Assembly (NCBI GenBank): GCA_023213315.1
Contig: JAKCPI010000966.1
Span: forward strand, 1 to 64,000
From: Euborellia annulipes
Taxonomy: Eukaryota > Arthropoda > Insecta > Dermaptera > Anisolabididae
Length of the DNA: 64,000 bases
Direction of reading: 5' to 3'
Part shown: positions 1 through 9,830 of the stretch, piece by piece
Numbering within the stretch: position 1 is the first letter of the stretch
How the letters are laid out: the number at the start of each line of letters is the position of its first letter
Position numbers and translations under genes: made by a program
Notes under the pieces: model-generated
Told to the model about the DNA's origin: nothing
Seen by the model: the letters and a program-made list of their open reading frames with translations, nothing else
The model's database searches: none

Positions 1-1413
1 AAAGCAGCAGTACATAATAACACGTCTCTTACACCTGCTCAAAAGTTAACTTACCTGAAAGGTTGCCTCAAGGGCAGTGCATCAGAGCCGATTGCGGCAC
101 TCAACATTCAAAACGAAAATTATGAAGCAGCTTTAAGTATTCTTAAACAACGTTTCGAATCTCCCAAAGAAATTGTGTATGCTTTACTCGATAATTTACA
201 TAAATTTCCACCAGTCGTAAGTGCGTCAAGCAAAAATCTCCTTAAACTGATAGATACGTTTCGTCAGACTATTTGCCAGTTAAAACAATGGAACTTTTTT
301 TATGCCGATAATAACCCTTATTTAACTTATTTACTTCTTCAGAAGATAGATTGCAACACCAAGAACCAATGGAAGTTATCCATCGCTACCGACTTTAATC
401 AACTTCCAAACTTATCTGATATCTTTCTTTTCCTAGAAAAGGCTGCATCCTCACCACCAGGACCTCTCATGCCATCTACCAGCTTAAAAAAGACATCAAT
501 TACCAACAAGCCATCTGGATCAAATATCGTAAAGAAGAGTTTCGCAACCACTGCCGTTCCTAGTACGCCTCTTACCAGTCGCTCGGGCGTCCCTTACGTT
601 TGCTTGTTTTGTAAACAGAATCATCACACCGGTAGATGTCACAAATTTCTGTCACTTCTCGTGCCTGAACGTTTAAAATTTGTTCATGAAGCTAAAGCCT
701 GTGAAAACTGCTTAAGTCCTTCTCACAAAGCTACAGACTGTCCTAGCGTCAGTTGTCGCCATTGTCATCGACGCCATCATTCCACACTTTGTGACAAAAA
801 TACTACAAGCAACCTGGACAGCAAAGTCTCAGCAGTAGGGTCTCTTTCAATGCACACGAATTCTAATTTCATTCTAATGCCCACAGCCATTGTCCTCGTC
901 AACACCATTTCCGGCGAATGGATACCAGCTCGTTGTCTGCTGGACAGCGGCTCTCAAGGCTCTTTCATGTCAACGGCCCTGTCGTCTCGTTTGCAACTTC
1001 CTGTGCGTCCTTCTGTCACTGAGGTCTCTGGCATCGCGGCTCAAACTTCATATTCTTACGGGGTAACGGATATTACGCTTCGTTCTCATATCAACTCCTG
1101 CAATCAATATAAGGTAACGGTGAACCTCTTGCCAAAGCTCACCAACAACATACCTTCAACTAACATACCTGTCTCCTTATTTAATACTTACCAATTTCTC
1201 AAACTAGCAGATCCTAACGTTCATGAATCTAACTCTATCGATTTAATCTTAGGAATCGAAATTTGGGCAGCAATTTTACTTCCTAGAGTTATTCAAGATT
1301 TAGGTCCTTTTACTGTTGTTGACACCACTTTAGGTTGGGTTCTAATGGGATCTCCAAACAATCAAACCTCATCGTTAACTGTTAACCTCTCATGTAGCTG
1401 GATTAGCTCCTAA
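1..1413 (+). CDS. BEL/Pao retrotransposon gag-protease region, 5' truncated by the window edge
   Basis: The frame is open from base 1 to the TAA at 1411-1413, so its real start lies outside the window. The first ~60 codons resemble the helical gag segment (DUF1759) of BEL/Pao elements. Around 600-800 there are three CCHC-type zinc knuckles (for example C-x2-C-x4-H-x4-C in CENCLSPSHKATDC), which bind the packaged RNA. At about 931-970 the motif CLLDSGSQGSFM carries the DSG catalytic triad of a retropepsin-like protease, which matures the polyprotein. A later LILGIEIW segment fits the second conserved part of that domain (DUF1758). The reading frame ends while the protease-RT linker is still being encoded, and the linker continues one frame over. 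Family assignment is firm; whether this copy is active is unknown. Confidence 0.93.
   Translation, partial: KAAVHNNTSLTPAQKLTYLKGCLKGSASEPIAALNIQNENYEAALSILKQRFESPKEIVYALLDNLHKFPPVVSASSKNLLKLIDTFRQTICQLKQWNFFYADNNPYLTYLLLQKIDCNTKNQWKLSIATDFNQLPNLSDIFLFLEKAASSPPGPLMPSTSLKKTSITNKPSGSNIVKKSFATTAVPSTPLTSRSGVPYVCLFCKQNHHTGRCHKFLSLLVPERLKFVHEAKACENCLSPSHKATDCPSVSCRHCHRRHHSTLCDKNTTSNLDSKVSAVGSLSMHTNSNFILMPTAIVLVNTISGEWIPARCLLDSGSQGSFMSTALSSRLQLPVRPSVTEVSGIAAQTSYSYGVTDITLRSHINSCNQYKVTVNLLPKLTNNIPSTNIPVSLFNTYQFLKLADPNVHESNSIDLILGIEIWAAILLPRVIQDLGPFTVVDTTLGWVLMGSPNNQTSSLTVNLSCSWISS
1379..1413 (+). other. Frame change between gag-pro and pol
   Basis: Both the gag-pro frame and the pol frame are open only here, so any shift must occur in these 35 bases. 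The pol frame is one base ahead (+1 or -2). BEL/Pao elements usually have one long frame, so this could be a programmed shift or, more simply, a one-base change in an old copy. I see no obvious heptameric slippery site. Confidence 0.75.
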
Positions 1414-4400
1414 CTCGTCATCTGATCCCGCTCTTGAAGGCCTTGTTAAACAATTTTGGGATCTAACCCCTGAATGTCCCTCCTCTCAAGTTCTCTTGTC
1501 TGACCCTTGCGTCCAACACTTTGAACGAACTTACCAGCGACTGCCATCAGGAAGATTCTCTTTGGCCTTGCCCTTCAAAGCGGACTCTCCACCTCTTGGC
1601 TGTTCTCGTCATATCGCGTTATCTAAATTTCTGTCTTTGGAGCGTCGCTTTAAAAGAGAACCTTCTTTCAAGCAGTCTTACGTTACGTTCATGCAAGAGT
1701 ATCGACAGTTGGGCCATATGTCTATTATAAATGAATCCGCTTCAAACCTCACCACTACTGCTTGTTACCTTTCCCATCATGGCGTTTTTAAAGCAAACGA
1801 CCCTTCGCAAAAAATCCGCGTAGTTTTTAACTGTTCTAGTCCCACTTCAAACAATCTGTCTCTCAATGACATTCTTCTCACTGGTCCACCTTTACAGGCG
1901 GATTTAAGAATGTTATTGACGGCGTTTCGTGTACATCCCGTGGCTGTCTCTGCGGATTTGGTTAAATTCTACAGATGCATTGAACTTAACGAAACATCGC
2001 GACAGTTTTTAAGGATTCTCTGGAGAGAGAACGAATCTGATCCCTTAGAAACCTATACGTTAAACACTTTGGTTTTCGGCACTAAATCAGCACCGTTCCA
2101 AGCTCTCTATACAATCAAAAAATTAGTTGAACTAGAACAGAACAATTTTCCTTCTACTGTAACTGATATTTTACAATCGCGTCTATATATCGACGATCTA
2201 CTCATCTGCTTTCCTACTGTAAACGAAGCCGCTACCGTACTTAAAGAGTTACAGGTCCTTCTAGGTAAGGCCGGGTTTTCTTTGAGTAAATGGGCGTCAA
2301 ACAGTCAGGATCTTCTAAATGAACTAAACGTACAAGCAGAACAACGGAAAGATTTCACTCCCTCGAAACACAAACCCGAATTAACCTTGGGTGTAAATTG
2401 GACTCCTTCGACTGACATTTTTCAATTTCTCATTGAACCTTCACATGGGGAAATACTTACCAAACGTACCTTATTATCCGAAATAGCTAAAATTTTCGAT
2501 CCGGTAGGTTTTCTCTTGCCCCTAACCACTACGCTTAAGATCATGTTCCAAGATTCCTGGTTGCATGGATCTGGGTGGGATGATCCTTTACCTAGTCCAA
2601 TTCAAGACCAATGGCAACAATTTTGTTCCGAAGTTTCAATTCTAAATCAACTTCAGGTCCCTCGATATGCAGGAATTTCTACAGCTAGTTATTTTAGTCT
2701 ATTGGGTTGTTCCGACTCTTCCACTCGAGCCTATTCAGCTGTTGTGTATTTACTATCTTTCGATGCTAAAGACAATCTACTCAAATCCTCTCTTTTGAGC
2801 GCTAAAGGAAGAGTAGCTCCAATTAAATCTCCTTCGCTCCCACGGCTAGAACTATGCGCTGCGCTTTTGCTGACCAAACTCCTTCATTCTATCAAAACTT
2901 CGTTATCTTGTTCCATTCGCAACATCTACTGTCTATCCGACTCCACAATAGTTTTATCCTGGATAAACTCCTGTCCAACACTCTGGAACGTGTTCGTCGC
3001 TAACCGGGTATCCAACATCCAAACCTTATTACCTGAAGCAAAATGGTCGCATATTCCCGGCAACGACAATCCTGCAGACTTAGCTACTCGAGCACTTACC
3101 GTTCAAGATTTTCTTAACTCTCCTTATTGGTTTACTGGACCTACTATAACCAATGAACAATTTAACCTTCAAGTCCCACTAGAGCCATCTGAGGAAGCTC
3201 TCAAGGAAAAAAGAAAAACGAAAACTGTCCTAACTAATCAAGCTTATACTTCCTTGTTTCCATTTGAAAGGTTCTCTTCTTGGGTTAAACTCATAAACAC
3301 CATCGCATGGATGCTTAGATTTTCTCTTCACAAAGCTCACTCCTCATCCTTTCTTCAAGCGGATGAACTCGTGAAAGCCGAACGTATTTGCGTCAGCATG
3401 GCACAACGAGAATATTACTCATCTGAAATCCTTTTGCTTTCGACTAATCAACCCTTACTCAAAAGTAGCAATCTACATAACCTGAACCCCTTTTGGGATA
3501 TTAGCTCTCAACTTCTTAGAGTGGGTGGTCGACTGCAACAGGGACCCTTTAGTTTCGATATGAAACATCCCATGATTTTGCCGTATCATCATCGCATAAG
3601 TTATTTATATATTCGCTACCTTCATTGGCTCTACTTTCACGCAGGTCCCCAATTAATGCTTTCTCTATTAAGACAAAAATTCTTCATTTCACGCGCTCGT
3701 AACCTTGTTCGCAAAATATTTAAAGAATGTACGGTTTGTACCCGCTTCTCTCCTACACCTTTCCAGCAAATTATGGCTCCCTTACCAGCTTCCAGGGTTA
3801 CCCCTTCAAGACCTTTTCTTGCCACTGGTTTAGATTATGCCGGTCCTTTCCTACTTACCGAAATCATAGGACGTCGACGCGTGCCGCATAAAGGCTACAT
3901 AGCCTTGTTCATATGCATGGCAACAAAGGCGGTCCATTTAGAAGTCGTTTCTAATCTCACCACTAGTTGTTTTTTAGCGGCTTTCAACCGATTTGTTAGT
4001 CGTCGTGGCCTTCCTAGGGACATGTACTCTGACCGGGGAACTACATTTCAAGGGGCTAACCGAGAGCTTAGGACTGTGCTAGCCGAAATAGTTCGCGTGG
4101 AAAATCTATCCGCAGAGACTTTAGCCTCGCGTAAAGTGCACTGGCATTTTTTAACTCCCTACAATCCCCACGCGGGTGGTTTATGGGAAAGAGCGGTACA
4201 ATCACTCAAACATCATTTGCGAAAGGTCGCTGGTAAAACACCACTTTCATATGAAGCATTTAACACTCTACTAACACAATGTGAGGCAATCCTCAATTCA
4301 CGCCCCCTCACACCTATCTCTGACTCACCAGACTCATTAACTGCCCTTACACCGTTCCATTTTCTCATTGGCTCATCCACGACTGCCAGCCCGTCCTCGG

Positions 4401-4732
4401 ATCTTTCACACTTACCTGTTTCCCGTCTTGATCTATGGCAAAAGGTCACCGCCTATCGGGACATAATTTGGAAACGCTGGGTCCGTGAATACGCAGTAAC
4501 TTTAAATAAACGTTGCAAGTGGACGTCTAAATTTCCAAATTTAAAGATCGGTCAGATTGTTCTAGTCATGGAGCCACAAGCACCTCCACTAACATGGAAG
4601 TTGGGCCGGGTTCTGGAGATTTTCAGAGGCATGGACAACCAGGTAAGATCTGTCAGACTTCAGACGAACCAGGGCACTATTGAACGCCCTATAGTTCGTC
4701 TCGCTGCTTTACCTACTCCCGACAGCTTATAA
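1379..4732 (+). CDS. BEL/Pao pol: reverse transcriptase, RNase H and integrase
   Basis: This frame is open from 1379 to the TAA at 4730-4732, over 1,100 codons without a stop. No ATG is convincing at the start, and the first residues are protease-RT linker, so it is read as the continuation of the upstream gag-pro frame. Domains in order: reverse transcriptase with catalytic YIDDL at 2186-2200; RNase H with acidic residues in GCSDSS (about 2705), RLELCAA (about 2850), LSDSTIV (about 2935) and PGNDNPADLATR (about 3055); integrase with an HHCC zinc finger (histidines near 3622 and 3638, CTVC near 3729); a DDE core with LDYAGPF (about 3830), YSDRGT (about 4028) and GLWERAV (about 4185), the last two acids about 50 residues apart; and a C-terminal DUF5641-like domain. 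All key residues are present. No env frame follows. Its product would copy the element RNA and insert it. Confidence 0.95.
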   Translation: MLTSHVAGLAPNSSSDPALEGLVKQFWDLTPECPSSQVLLSDPCVQHFERTYQRLPSGRFSLALPFKADSPPLGCSRHIALSKFLSLERRFKREPSFKQSYVTFMQEYRQLGHMSIINESASNLTTTACYLSHHGVFKANDPSQKIRVVFNCSSPTSNNLSLNDILLTGPPLQADLRMLLTAFRVHPVAVSADLVKFYRCIELNETSRQFLRILWRENESDPLETYTLNTLVFGTKSAPFQALYTIKKLVELEQNNFPSTVTDILQSRLYIDDLLICFPTVNEAATVLKELQVLLGKAGFSLSKWASNSQDLLNELNVQAEQRKDFTPSKHKPELTLGVNWTPSTDIFQFLIEPSHGEILTKRTLLSEIAKIFDPVGFLLPLTTTLKIMFQDSWLHGSGWDDPLPSPIQDQWQQFCSEVSILNQLQVPRYAGISTASYFSLLGCSDSSTRAYSAVVYLLSFDAKDNLLKSSLLSAKGRVAPIKSPSLPRLELCAALLLTKLLHSIKTSLSCSIRNIYCLSDSTIVLSWINSCPTLWNVFVANRVSNIQTLLPEAKWSHIPGNDNPADLATRALTVQDFLNSPYWFTGPTITNEQFNLQVPLEPSEEALKEKRKTKTVLTNQAYTSLFPFERFSSWVKLINTIAWMLRFSLHKAHSSSFLQADELVKAERICVSMAQREYYSSEILLLSTNQPLLKSSNLHNLNPFWDISSQLLRVGGRLQQGPFSFDMKHPMILPYHHRISYLYIRYLHWLYFHAGPQLMLSLLRQKFFISRARNLVRKIFKECTVCTRFSPTPFQQIMAPLPASRVTPSRPFLATGLDYAGPFLLTEIIGRRRVPHKGYIALFICMATKAVHLEVVSNLTTSCFLAAFNRFVSRRGLPRDMYSDRGTTFQGANRELRTVLAEIVRVENLSAETLASRKVHWHFLTPYNPHAGGLWERAVQSLKHHLRKVAGKTPLSYEAFNTLLTQCEAILNSRPLTPISDSPDSLTALTPFHFLIGSSTTASPSSDLSHLPVSRLDLWQKVTAYRDIIWKRWVREYAVTLNKRCKWTSKFPNLKIGQIVLVMEPQAPPLTWKLGRVLEIFRGMDNQVRSVRLQTNQGTIERPIVRLAALPTPDSL

Positions 4733-5027
4733 CTTTCACCTTCACTTATCAATCTATTTATGAGGACCCTACAGCATCTGCATTTATTCTCTCATGAAAA
4801 CCGTGCTCGGTTCAGGCTTCCTCAAATACCGACACTGGTCTACATTTTAATTAGAAACCAATCGTTTCTAATCGTCAAGTTAAACACGCCGACTCCAAAC
4901 GCGGTTTAACTATCCTCACGGCTCAAGGCTATTTGCCTTTTCCGCAAGCCTTCCTCATCCTTTTTCCCTTCTGCGTTAGAAGAATTTTCTATTTGTCGCA
5001 GAGGATGACTTCGTCAACGGCGGGGAG
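4733..5027 (+). other. 3' untranslated part of the BEL/Pao element with polypurine tract
   Basis: No frame of note follows the pol stop. The stretch ends in the purine-rich run GGCGGGGAG (5019-5027), directly before the TGTG of the LTR. That is the expected place and look of the plus-strand primer (polypurine tract). Confidence 0.7.
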
Positions 5028-5404
5028 TGTGTCGCATCCACTTATGCGATCTGGTGGCCAAGGCGCGCACTCACCTGGATGACGTCATCGGCTGACACCA
5101 CAGCTGGCCGGCCACCATTCTTATCTCTCACAGACCGCTTCGGCTATTCTAATGGCACGCACGCATTCGTCGCTCGCTCACTCATTTCCGAGAAATCCTC
5201 AGACGCCATATCTTTTTTATTTGCAAATTGCATTTAATTTTTATTCTTTTTTTTTGTAAATATTAAACAATTTACCGACTGTGATATAATAAACGTAATA
5301 TTTCATCGAAACTCTCATATTTATTTTTTTTTGTGTCGAGAAACTTTTCTTCCTGCACCGCAACGAACCCCCCTCTTTTCACCTCTACGTGCAATTCAAC
5401 ACAC
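5028..5404 (+). repeat. 3' LTR of the BEL/Pao element (right border approximate)
   Basis: The LTR begins TGTGTCGCATCC right after the polypurine tract. A TG...CA unit ends near 5402-5404 (TTCAACACA), giving about 377 bp. An inverted pair TCGCAT/ATGCGA lies at the left edge. The palindrome GATGACGTCATC at 5078-5089 contains the perfect CRE-type site TGACGTCA. An AT-rich TATAATAAA box near 5284 could be a TATA box or polyadenylation signal. The 5' LTR is outside the window, so the right border cannot be checked by comparison here. Confidence 0.65.
5078..5089. promoter_or_regulatory. CRE/ATF-like palindrome in the LTR
   Basis: GATGACGTCATC is a perfect 12-bp palindrome around TGACGTCA, the consensus for CREB/ATF bZIP factors. 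Its place in the likely U3 part of the LTR suggests a role in transcription of the element. This is inference only. Confidence 0.4.
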
Positions 5405-5429
5405 ATATACATATATAGGGATATACAAA

Positions 5430-5609
5430 CATCAGCGCAACAAATTTTTCCGCAGGATGGACAACTTTGGTTCCGCAAAGGAAAAAATGTTCCGCAAAAA
5501 ATTTCGTGTGAAAAAAAATTTAGTTTAAAAAAAAAAAAAATCTCCACAGAAAAATTTTCAGTTCGGGCCCCCCCCCCCCCCGCGAAAAAAATTTCTATAT
5601 ACGCCCCTG
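5430..5609 (-). mobile_element. hAT-like MITE copy, truncated (same family as 51665-51892)
   Basis: Read on the minus strand it starts CAGGGGCGTATATAGAAA, then a long G run and GCCCGAACTGAAAATTTTTC. It matches the element at 51665-51892 over about 170 bases with few differences. The other end, next to the LTR, lacks the matching terminus, so no target duplication can be shown here. Confidence 0.75.
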
Positions 5610-5639
5610 CTAGTAAATATACTGTAAATGAAATATTAT

Positions 5640-6161
5640 TAAATTAAATAAGTTAAGATAGATAATGAATCAAAACACTATACACATTGTTCGATACAAT
5701 TTATTGTGAATCAGTCCCCTCGCTATATGACATTCACTGAAGGCATCGGCGTTCAGGTTTTCGAAACGAATATTTATCAAAAAATATACAATGAAGAAAT
5801 TGAAGGAGTAATTTTTTTGCTAATCTCGCGTTGTACTAAATAAGAAGTCATTTTAAAGTCGAAACGTAAACATATAGCGAGAGGAATTATAAAAAATAAG
5901 TTAGGATGAAAATTGTGCAAAAGCAATGTTTTAATTGGCCATCAATTTCATCTTATATGAATATTATCAACCACACTGCCCTAAATGATAGACATTGTAT
6001 AACATACTAGTAAAGTTGATCTGCGTAATATTTCAATGAAAAGTCTTAAATTCAGTTCACTAGTTAGCTAGATGATAACTAATGTTATAAGAAAGAAATC
6101 CATCCTAGTAAAGTTTATTATTTAATTTATAAGCATTGTTGGTCCAAATTTTTTAAAATCA
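5640..6161. other. AT-rich stretch without genes
   Basis: No coding or repeat structure is recognised, except a weak hammerhead-like string at 5740-5772 (CACTGAAGG... CGAAACG) whose middle stem is not convincing. Confidence 0.5.
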
Positions 6162-6169
6162 GCTCACTA

Positions 6170-6434
6170 CAAGGGCAGATACAGGGGGAGAGGTAAAGGG
6201 GGTAATTCCCCCCCCCCCCGAGATTAAAAAAACTTTTTTTTTTGAAAAAAATTGTATTTTTAATGTAAAATTTTAAAAATTAATACTTAAAAATTTGATT
6301 TGTATTTATATTCTGACAAACAAGAAGAGAATACGCCTTTAAATTACCGAAATTAAGAAAAAAATTGTGTGCTGTGCGACGAGTCACACTAGATCACCCC
6401 CCCCCCCCGAGAAACAACTCTGGATCCGCCCTTG
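6170..6434. mobile_element. hAT-like MITE, 265 bp, target duplication GCTCACTA
   Basis: Termini CAAGGGCAGATACAGGGGG and, inverted, CAAGGGCGGATCCAGAG are flanked by the perfect 8-bp direct repeat GCTCACTA (6162-6169 and 6435-6442). An 8-bp duplication with CA(G)GGGC ends is typical of the hAT superfamily. The inside is AT-rich with C runs and no transposase, so it is non-autonomous. Confidence 0.85.
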
Positions 6435-6494
6435 GCTCACTAGTTGCTAAACTAGGTCAAAAAACTATAAAATAAATCATTAAATACTTAACAA

Positions 6495-6700
6495 ATATAT
6501 ATTAATCAAAATTTAGTTAAGTTAATTTATCTGATTAAAATTAATTTAATTTGATTAAATTTTTACTCAAATTAATTTAATCATATCAGAAATCTGATTT
6601 GTTATTTTTAGTTTAACTAAATTTTTACTCAAACTAAATAGAGCATACTAGATTCTTGATATGATTTGTTTACTTTAACTAAATTTTTAATCAACATTTA
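6495..6700. repeat. Degenerate tandem repeat, period about 62 bp, three copies
   Basis: The string TAAATTTTTACTCAA recurs at about 6557, 6619 and 6681 with similar flanks (ATCTGATTT/TTGATATGATTT). The spacing is about 62 bp each time. Confidence 0.55.
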
Positions 6701-6835
6701 GTTGGTGCCCAACTCTGGTCTGAACCCGCGACGTTTGGTATACGAGGTTAGCACGCTAACCTCTACATCAAGCCCAGCGGCGTAACCAGCCTTTGAGGGC
6801 GGGGGGGCGAAGCTCAACTAGGGCGCCGATTTTCC

Positions 6836-6901
6836 AGGGGGGCTCCGCCCCCTGGACCCCCTTGCTCGCCTTCGGCGAGCAATTGCCCGCCTTCGGCGGG
6901 C
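6836..6901. repeat. Cluster of three short GC-rich hairpins
   Basis: CAGGGGGGCTCCGCCCCCTG is followed by two adjacent hairpins with 7-bp arms: GCTCGCC-ttc-GGCGAGC (6864-6880) and GCCCGCC-ttc-GGCGGGC (6885-6901). They are separated by AATT. Such compact GC palindromes in AT-rich DNA are typical of transposon ends. Confidence 0.7.
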
Positions 6902-7189
6902 AAATTTCTTGTATCCTGTAATTTTCTCAGCAAATTTGTTTATATTTAGATGTTTTTTAATGACACCTGTATGATTTTGTTTTGAATTTTCTTTTCTTTT
7001 ACGAAAAATGTCGTTTTCTTCTGTGATTATTTCAAAAACTATTCAGTTTTCGGGAAAATATCAAAGAATAAAAATTTTTTAAAATAGAGTATTTTATTTC
7101 GACGGGCATGCAAATGAAATTTTATTTAAAAATTGCTAGACATTCGTTCATTCATTCACTAAATCTCGGGCGGGCCTGAAGAAAGCCCT

Positions 7190-7350
7190 TTAATTTTGAG
7201 AAAATCGAAAAAAACTGAAAAACTACATCAGTAAAATACTAGTACTTTTTGGCCGATTTTGATTAAAAGCTTATTTTCACGGTCCCGGGGGGTGTTTAAC
7301 TTAAATATAACATTTCAGTCTCATAGCTCAATTCCTTCATGCTTAAAAAA
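7190..7350 (-). repeat. DINE-like Helitron fragment inside the hAT element
   Basis: It shares GAGAAAATCGAAAAAAACTG, GTACTTTTTGGCCGATTTTG and the GGTCCCGGGGG block with the full DINE-like copy at 15766-16440, in the same orientation. Confidence 0.75.
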
Positions 7351-7760
7351 GTTTTGAATTTCAAAAAATTAAATATTAAGGCTTATACGAATCCTGAGTA
7401 AATCTCCACAGCCATAAAACATCAAATTAAGGCTTATATATTGCAAAATAAAAAAAAATTTTAATTATAAAGCCTCTATATACGTTATTTATTATTTTTT
7501 GAATTAAATTCATTTAAAATAGTTGAATTCAAGTTGTAATATAATTTTAAAAGAAAACAATCAATTTTTTAAGAGAATCGATGAAAAGAATATGATAAAA
7601 TCACATTCACTGGGCTATATTTTAGAGGCCGTAGGGCGCCTATGCCGGTTTCGGGGGGCGCCAAGGGCTCGATGCGCCTGGGGCGGGGGGGCTCGCGCCC
7701 CCCCTCGCCCCCCCCCCTGGTTACGCCACTGATCAAGCCCCGAGGGCTCTTGACAAATTA

Positions 7761-9365
7761 CTTTCTATAATAAAAAAAATCGTACATATTTTATTAAATA
7801 TCCTCAGACTATTTAAATTTAAGATTTTTCTCCATGATAAACAAACTCAATCCAAAAATTTAATCTTACCGGTTCTCATTCTAAAAGAAGTTTTATTTTT
7901 TTTTAAAGTCAAAAAATAATTTTAAAATATAGTCATGAATGTAAATAAATTTAGATGCCTTTAAGTTCATTAGTGAAGTTATGAAGGAAAAAACCGGAAT
8001 GCTATATATTTGTTTTCCGACAGCTTCATAGAAAGAATGTAAATAATCTATATAACTTAAACTGAAGTCTATTAAAATCACATCAAAACATGGCTTGGAA
8101 TTACAATAATCTTCTTTATTTATTGAAAAGCATTTATTGATAACCAAAAGATGATGAATCATTTGCCGAGCAGGAACAAATTATCCCTGGTGATTTATCA
8201 CCATATTTTCCTTTATGAAAAAAAAAAAAAAACATGGGACTATCTTCTCCTATTATAATCGTTCAGCTGCGAATCTCTCACTTTTCGGACTGGGATAAAT
8301 CATCTAAACATCTACCGGCTGACCTTTAGCCAATATTTGTGAGGTTGTCTTTGACCCGCGGGACCCCAGTGACCCAAACACAAACCTAACTTTTTATAGC
8401 GATTTTTTTTTTTTAATTAATAAAATCCAATTCAAGTGGCATGTGCTGTGTGGGTGGCCTTGATAACAGAGAACCTGATCAGAACACTAAGAGAGGAGGG
8501 ACGAATTTCTATTCTTTTTTCGGAAATATTAAAGGTTAAAAAAATAACTTTATATTTTTATTTACATTTTATTAGATAATAATCGTGATTTTTGCAACAA
8601 AATTTACAACTTGTCAGTAGAGTACTCTTTCCTAATTTATGCGGAATTAATGCAAATAAAGGAGGGACATTTTAACTTAAAATTTTGCATATTCAAATAA
8701 AGACAAATCAAATAAATTTGGTGGAATAGTCAGATTAATCGACGCTTTATTAAAAATATTTTTGTTCTATAAAAATAGACCCAATTTTACCAACTGGCTA
8801 TCAATAAATGGGTGGAAATAGTCAAAAAGCTAACAAAATTTCGTCAATCGTTATTTAGTTTAATTTAAAAAAAATTATTTCTCATTATTGGTGGGACCCC
8901 CTCCTCTGAATTCGCCCTTATTCTACTCAAAGATTATTAAATAAAGATAGATGATAAAAAGAGTAAAAGAAATTCAATCAGTCCTCATGTCTTTTTGTTC
9001 AAATATTTTTTAGTAGTTGAATATACTTCCAGAAAGCTAATAGGATTTTGTGGTTGGTACCTTTATTAATAAATAATGATAATGTTAATAAATAAAGTGA
9101 ACGAATAAATAACACATTATTTTTATTTACACCTCGTCAATTCTTTTTTATTTAATCCATATTGTTTTCGTCTCTCATAAGACATGAAGGATTAAATTCC
9201 CTTGATAATAAAAGCAGTTGTTAACCGAAAGAGAAAGAATGAGAAGAGATCGGTATCTGTTTTAGAAATTAAGCGCTCGGTTGCATTCCTAACGTCAGAG
9301 TTATTTCTCCTTGATTTTTCATTACCAGTTCTTCTGAATCTATAAAATCACTGACCATTCGAAAT
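7761..9365. other. AT-rich stretch without genes
   Basis: No gene is seen. A moderately GC-rich, complex segment lies at 8265-8395 (ending TTTGACCCGCGGGACCCCAG). A transposon-end-like string GAATTCGCCCTTATT lies at 8908-8922, but I could not find its partner or a target duplication. Confidence 0.4.
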
Positions 9366-9369
9366 TCAT

Positions 9370-9450
9370 TAAAATGCCGGGACACGAACCTACCCAAGCA
9401 GTACTTGTCATTAGGAAGGAGTCGCATCTTGTTCAGTAGCACCTCTTCTC
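9370..9450 (-). repeat. Possible tRNA-derived SINE head
   Basis: On the minus strand TAGGTTCGTGTCCCGGC (about 9376-9392) matches a tRNA B box (GGTTCRANNCC). An A-box-like GAGGTGCTACTGAAC lies upstream. It could be a tRNA-like SINE head or chance. Confidence 0.3.
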
Positions 9451-9684
9451 AGCTAAGCAAAAACAAACAAGAAGCCTGTCTTTAAAATAAACTCCACAAA
9501 AAAAAAAAAACTTGTTTAAGCAACTCATAATTTTTAGCAGGTTAATTCGTTAATACGTTATTAAATTTTTGAAAATTTGGTTTTATAAATATCATGTGTA
9601 GTATGTCTTTGTGGCTGGATGTATAGCTGAAGCGGAATCAAAAAAAAATTTCGAAACTTGACAATAAAATGTATTTTATTAAAG

Positions 9685-9830
9685 CCCTACCAGTTTGATG
9701 ATTCGGCTTCTTGTCTAGGTCATCTTCAGAGCTAACTATTTTTATTATTAGTCTATATTAAATATAAAATGAAAATTTTTATCTCAGAAGATGGCCTAAA
9801 CAAGGAGCCGAAACATCAACCTGATACAAT
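9685..9830. mobile_element. Foldback with two hammerhead-like motifs
   Basis: The arms AGTTTGATGATTCGGCTTC... (about 9692-9730) and TCAGAAGATGGCC...GAGCCGAAACATCA (about 9783-9818) are inverted copies. Each holds the sequence CTGAAGA-N-(GGC/GAC...GCC)-CGAAAC or a decayed form of it. The inverted pair surrounds a 50-bp AT spacer. Confidence 0.55.

Larger units (their letters stand above)
6775..7731. mobile_element. hAT element, 957 bp, target duplication ATCAAGCC, inserted in a SINE
   Basis: The ends CAGCGGCGTAACCAG and CTGGTTACGCCACTG are inverted repeats with one mismatch. Both sides carry ATCAAGCC (6767-6774 and 7732-7739), an 8-bp duplication as in hAT transposons. No transposase frame is present. 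The interior holds GC-rich hairpins at 6836-6901 and a DINE-like fragment at about 7190-7350, so it is itself composite. The G/C-rich subterminal zones contrast with the AT-rich surroundings. Confidence 0.9.
6701..7760 (-). repeat. tRNA-derived SINE head split by a hAT element
   Basis: The minus-strand tRNA-like head (B box region near 6719-6730, A box region near 6750-6766) is nearly identical to the intact copy at 33060-33127. It stops at 6774 and resumes at 7740 (CCGAGGGC). Between lies the hAT element 6775-7731 with its 8-bp duplication. Confidence 0.8.

Noticed and set aside
1521..1730. Alternative frame overlapping the start of pol, and minus-strand frames at 3637-3825 and 4213-4449
   Set aside because: They are shadows of the BEL/Pao pol frame without any domain.
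5333..5647. 104-codon frame across the LTR border
   Set aside because: It runs through LTR sequence, A runs and C runs of a MITE; low complexity and no conserved features.
5740..5772. Additional hammerhead-like motif
   Set aside because: CTGAAGG and CGAAACG are present but the stem between them does not pair; likely chance or very decayed.
7523..7732. 69-codon frame ending ARAPPRPPPWLRH
   Set aside because: It is the GC-rich end of the hAT element read through its C runs.
8480..8925. Another hAT-like element between GGAGGGACGAATTTC and GAATTCGCCCTTATT
   Set aside because: The ends do not form a consistent inverted repeat and no 8-bp duplication was found.
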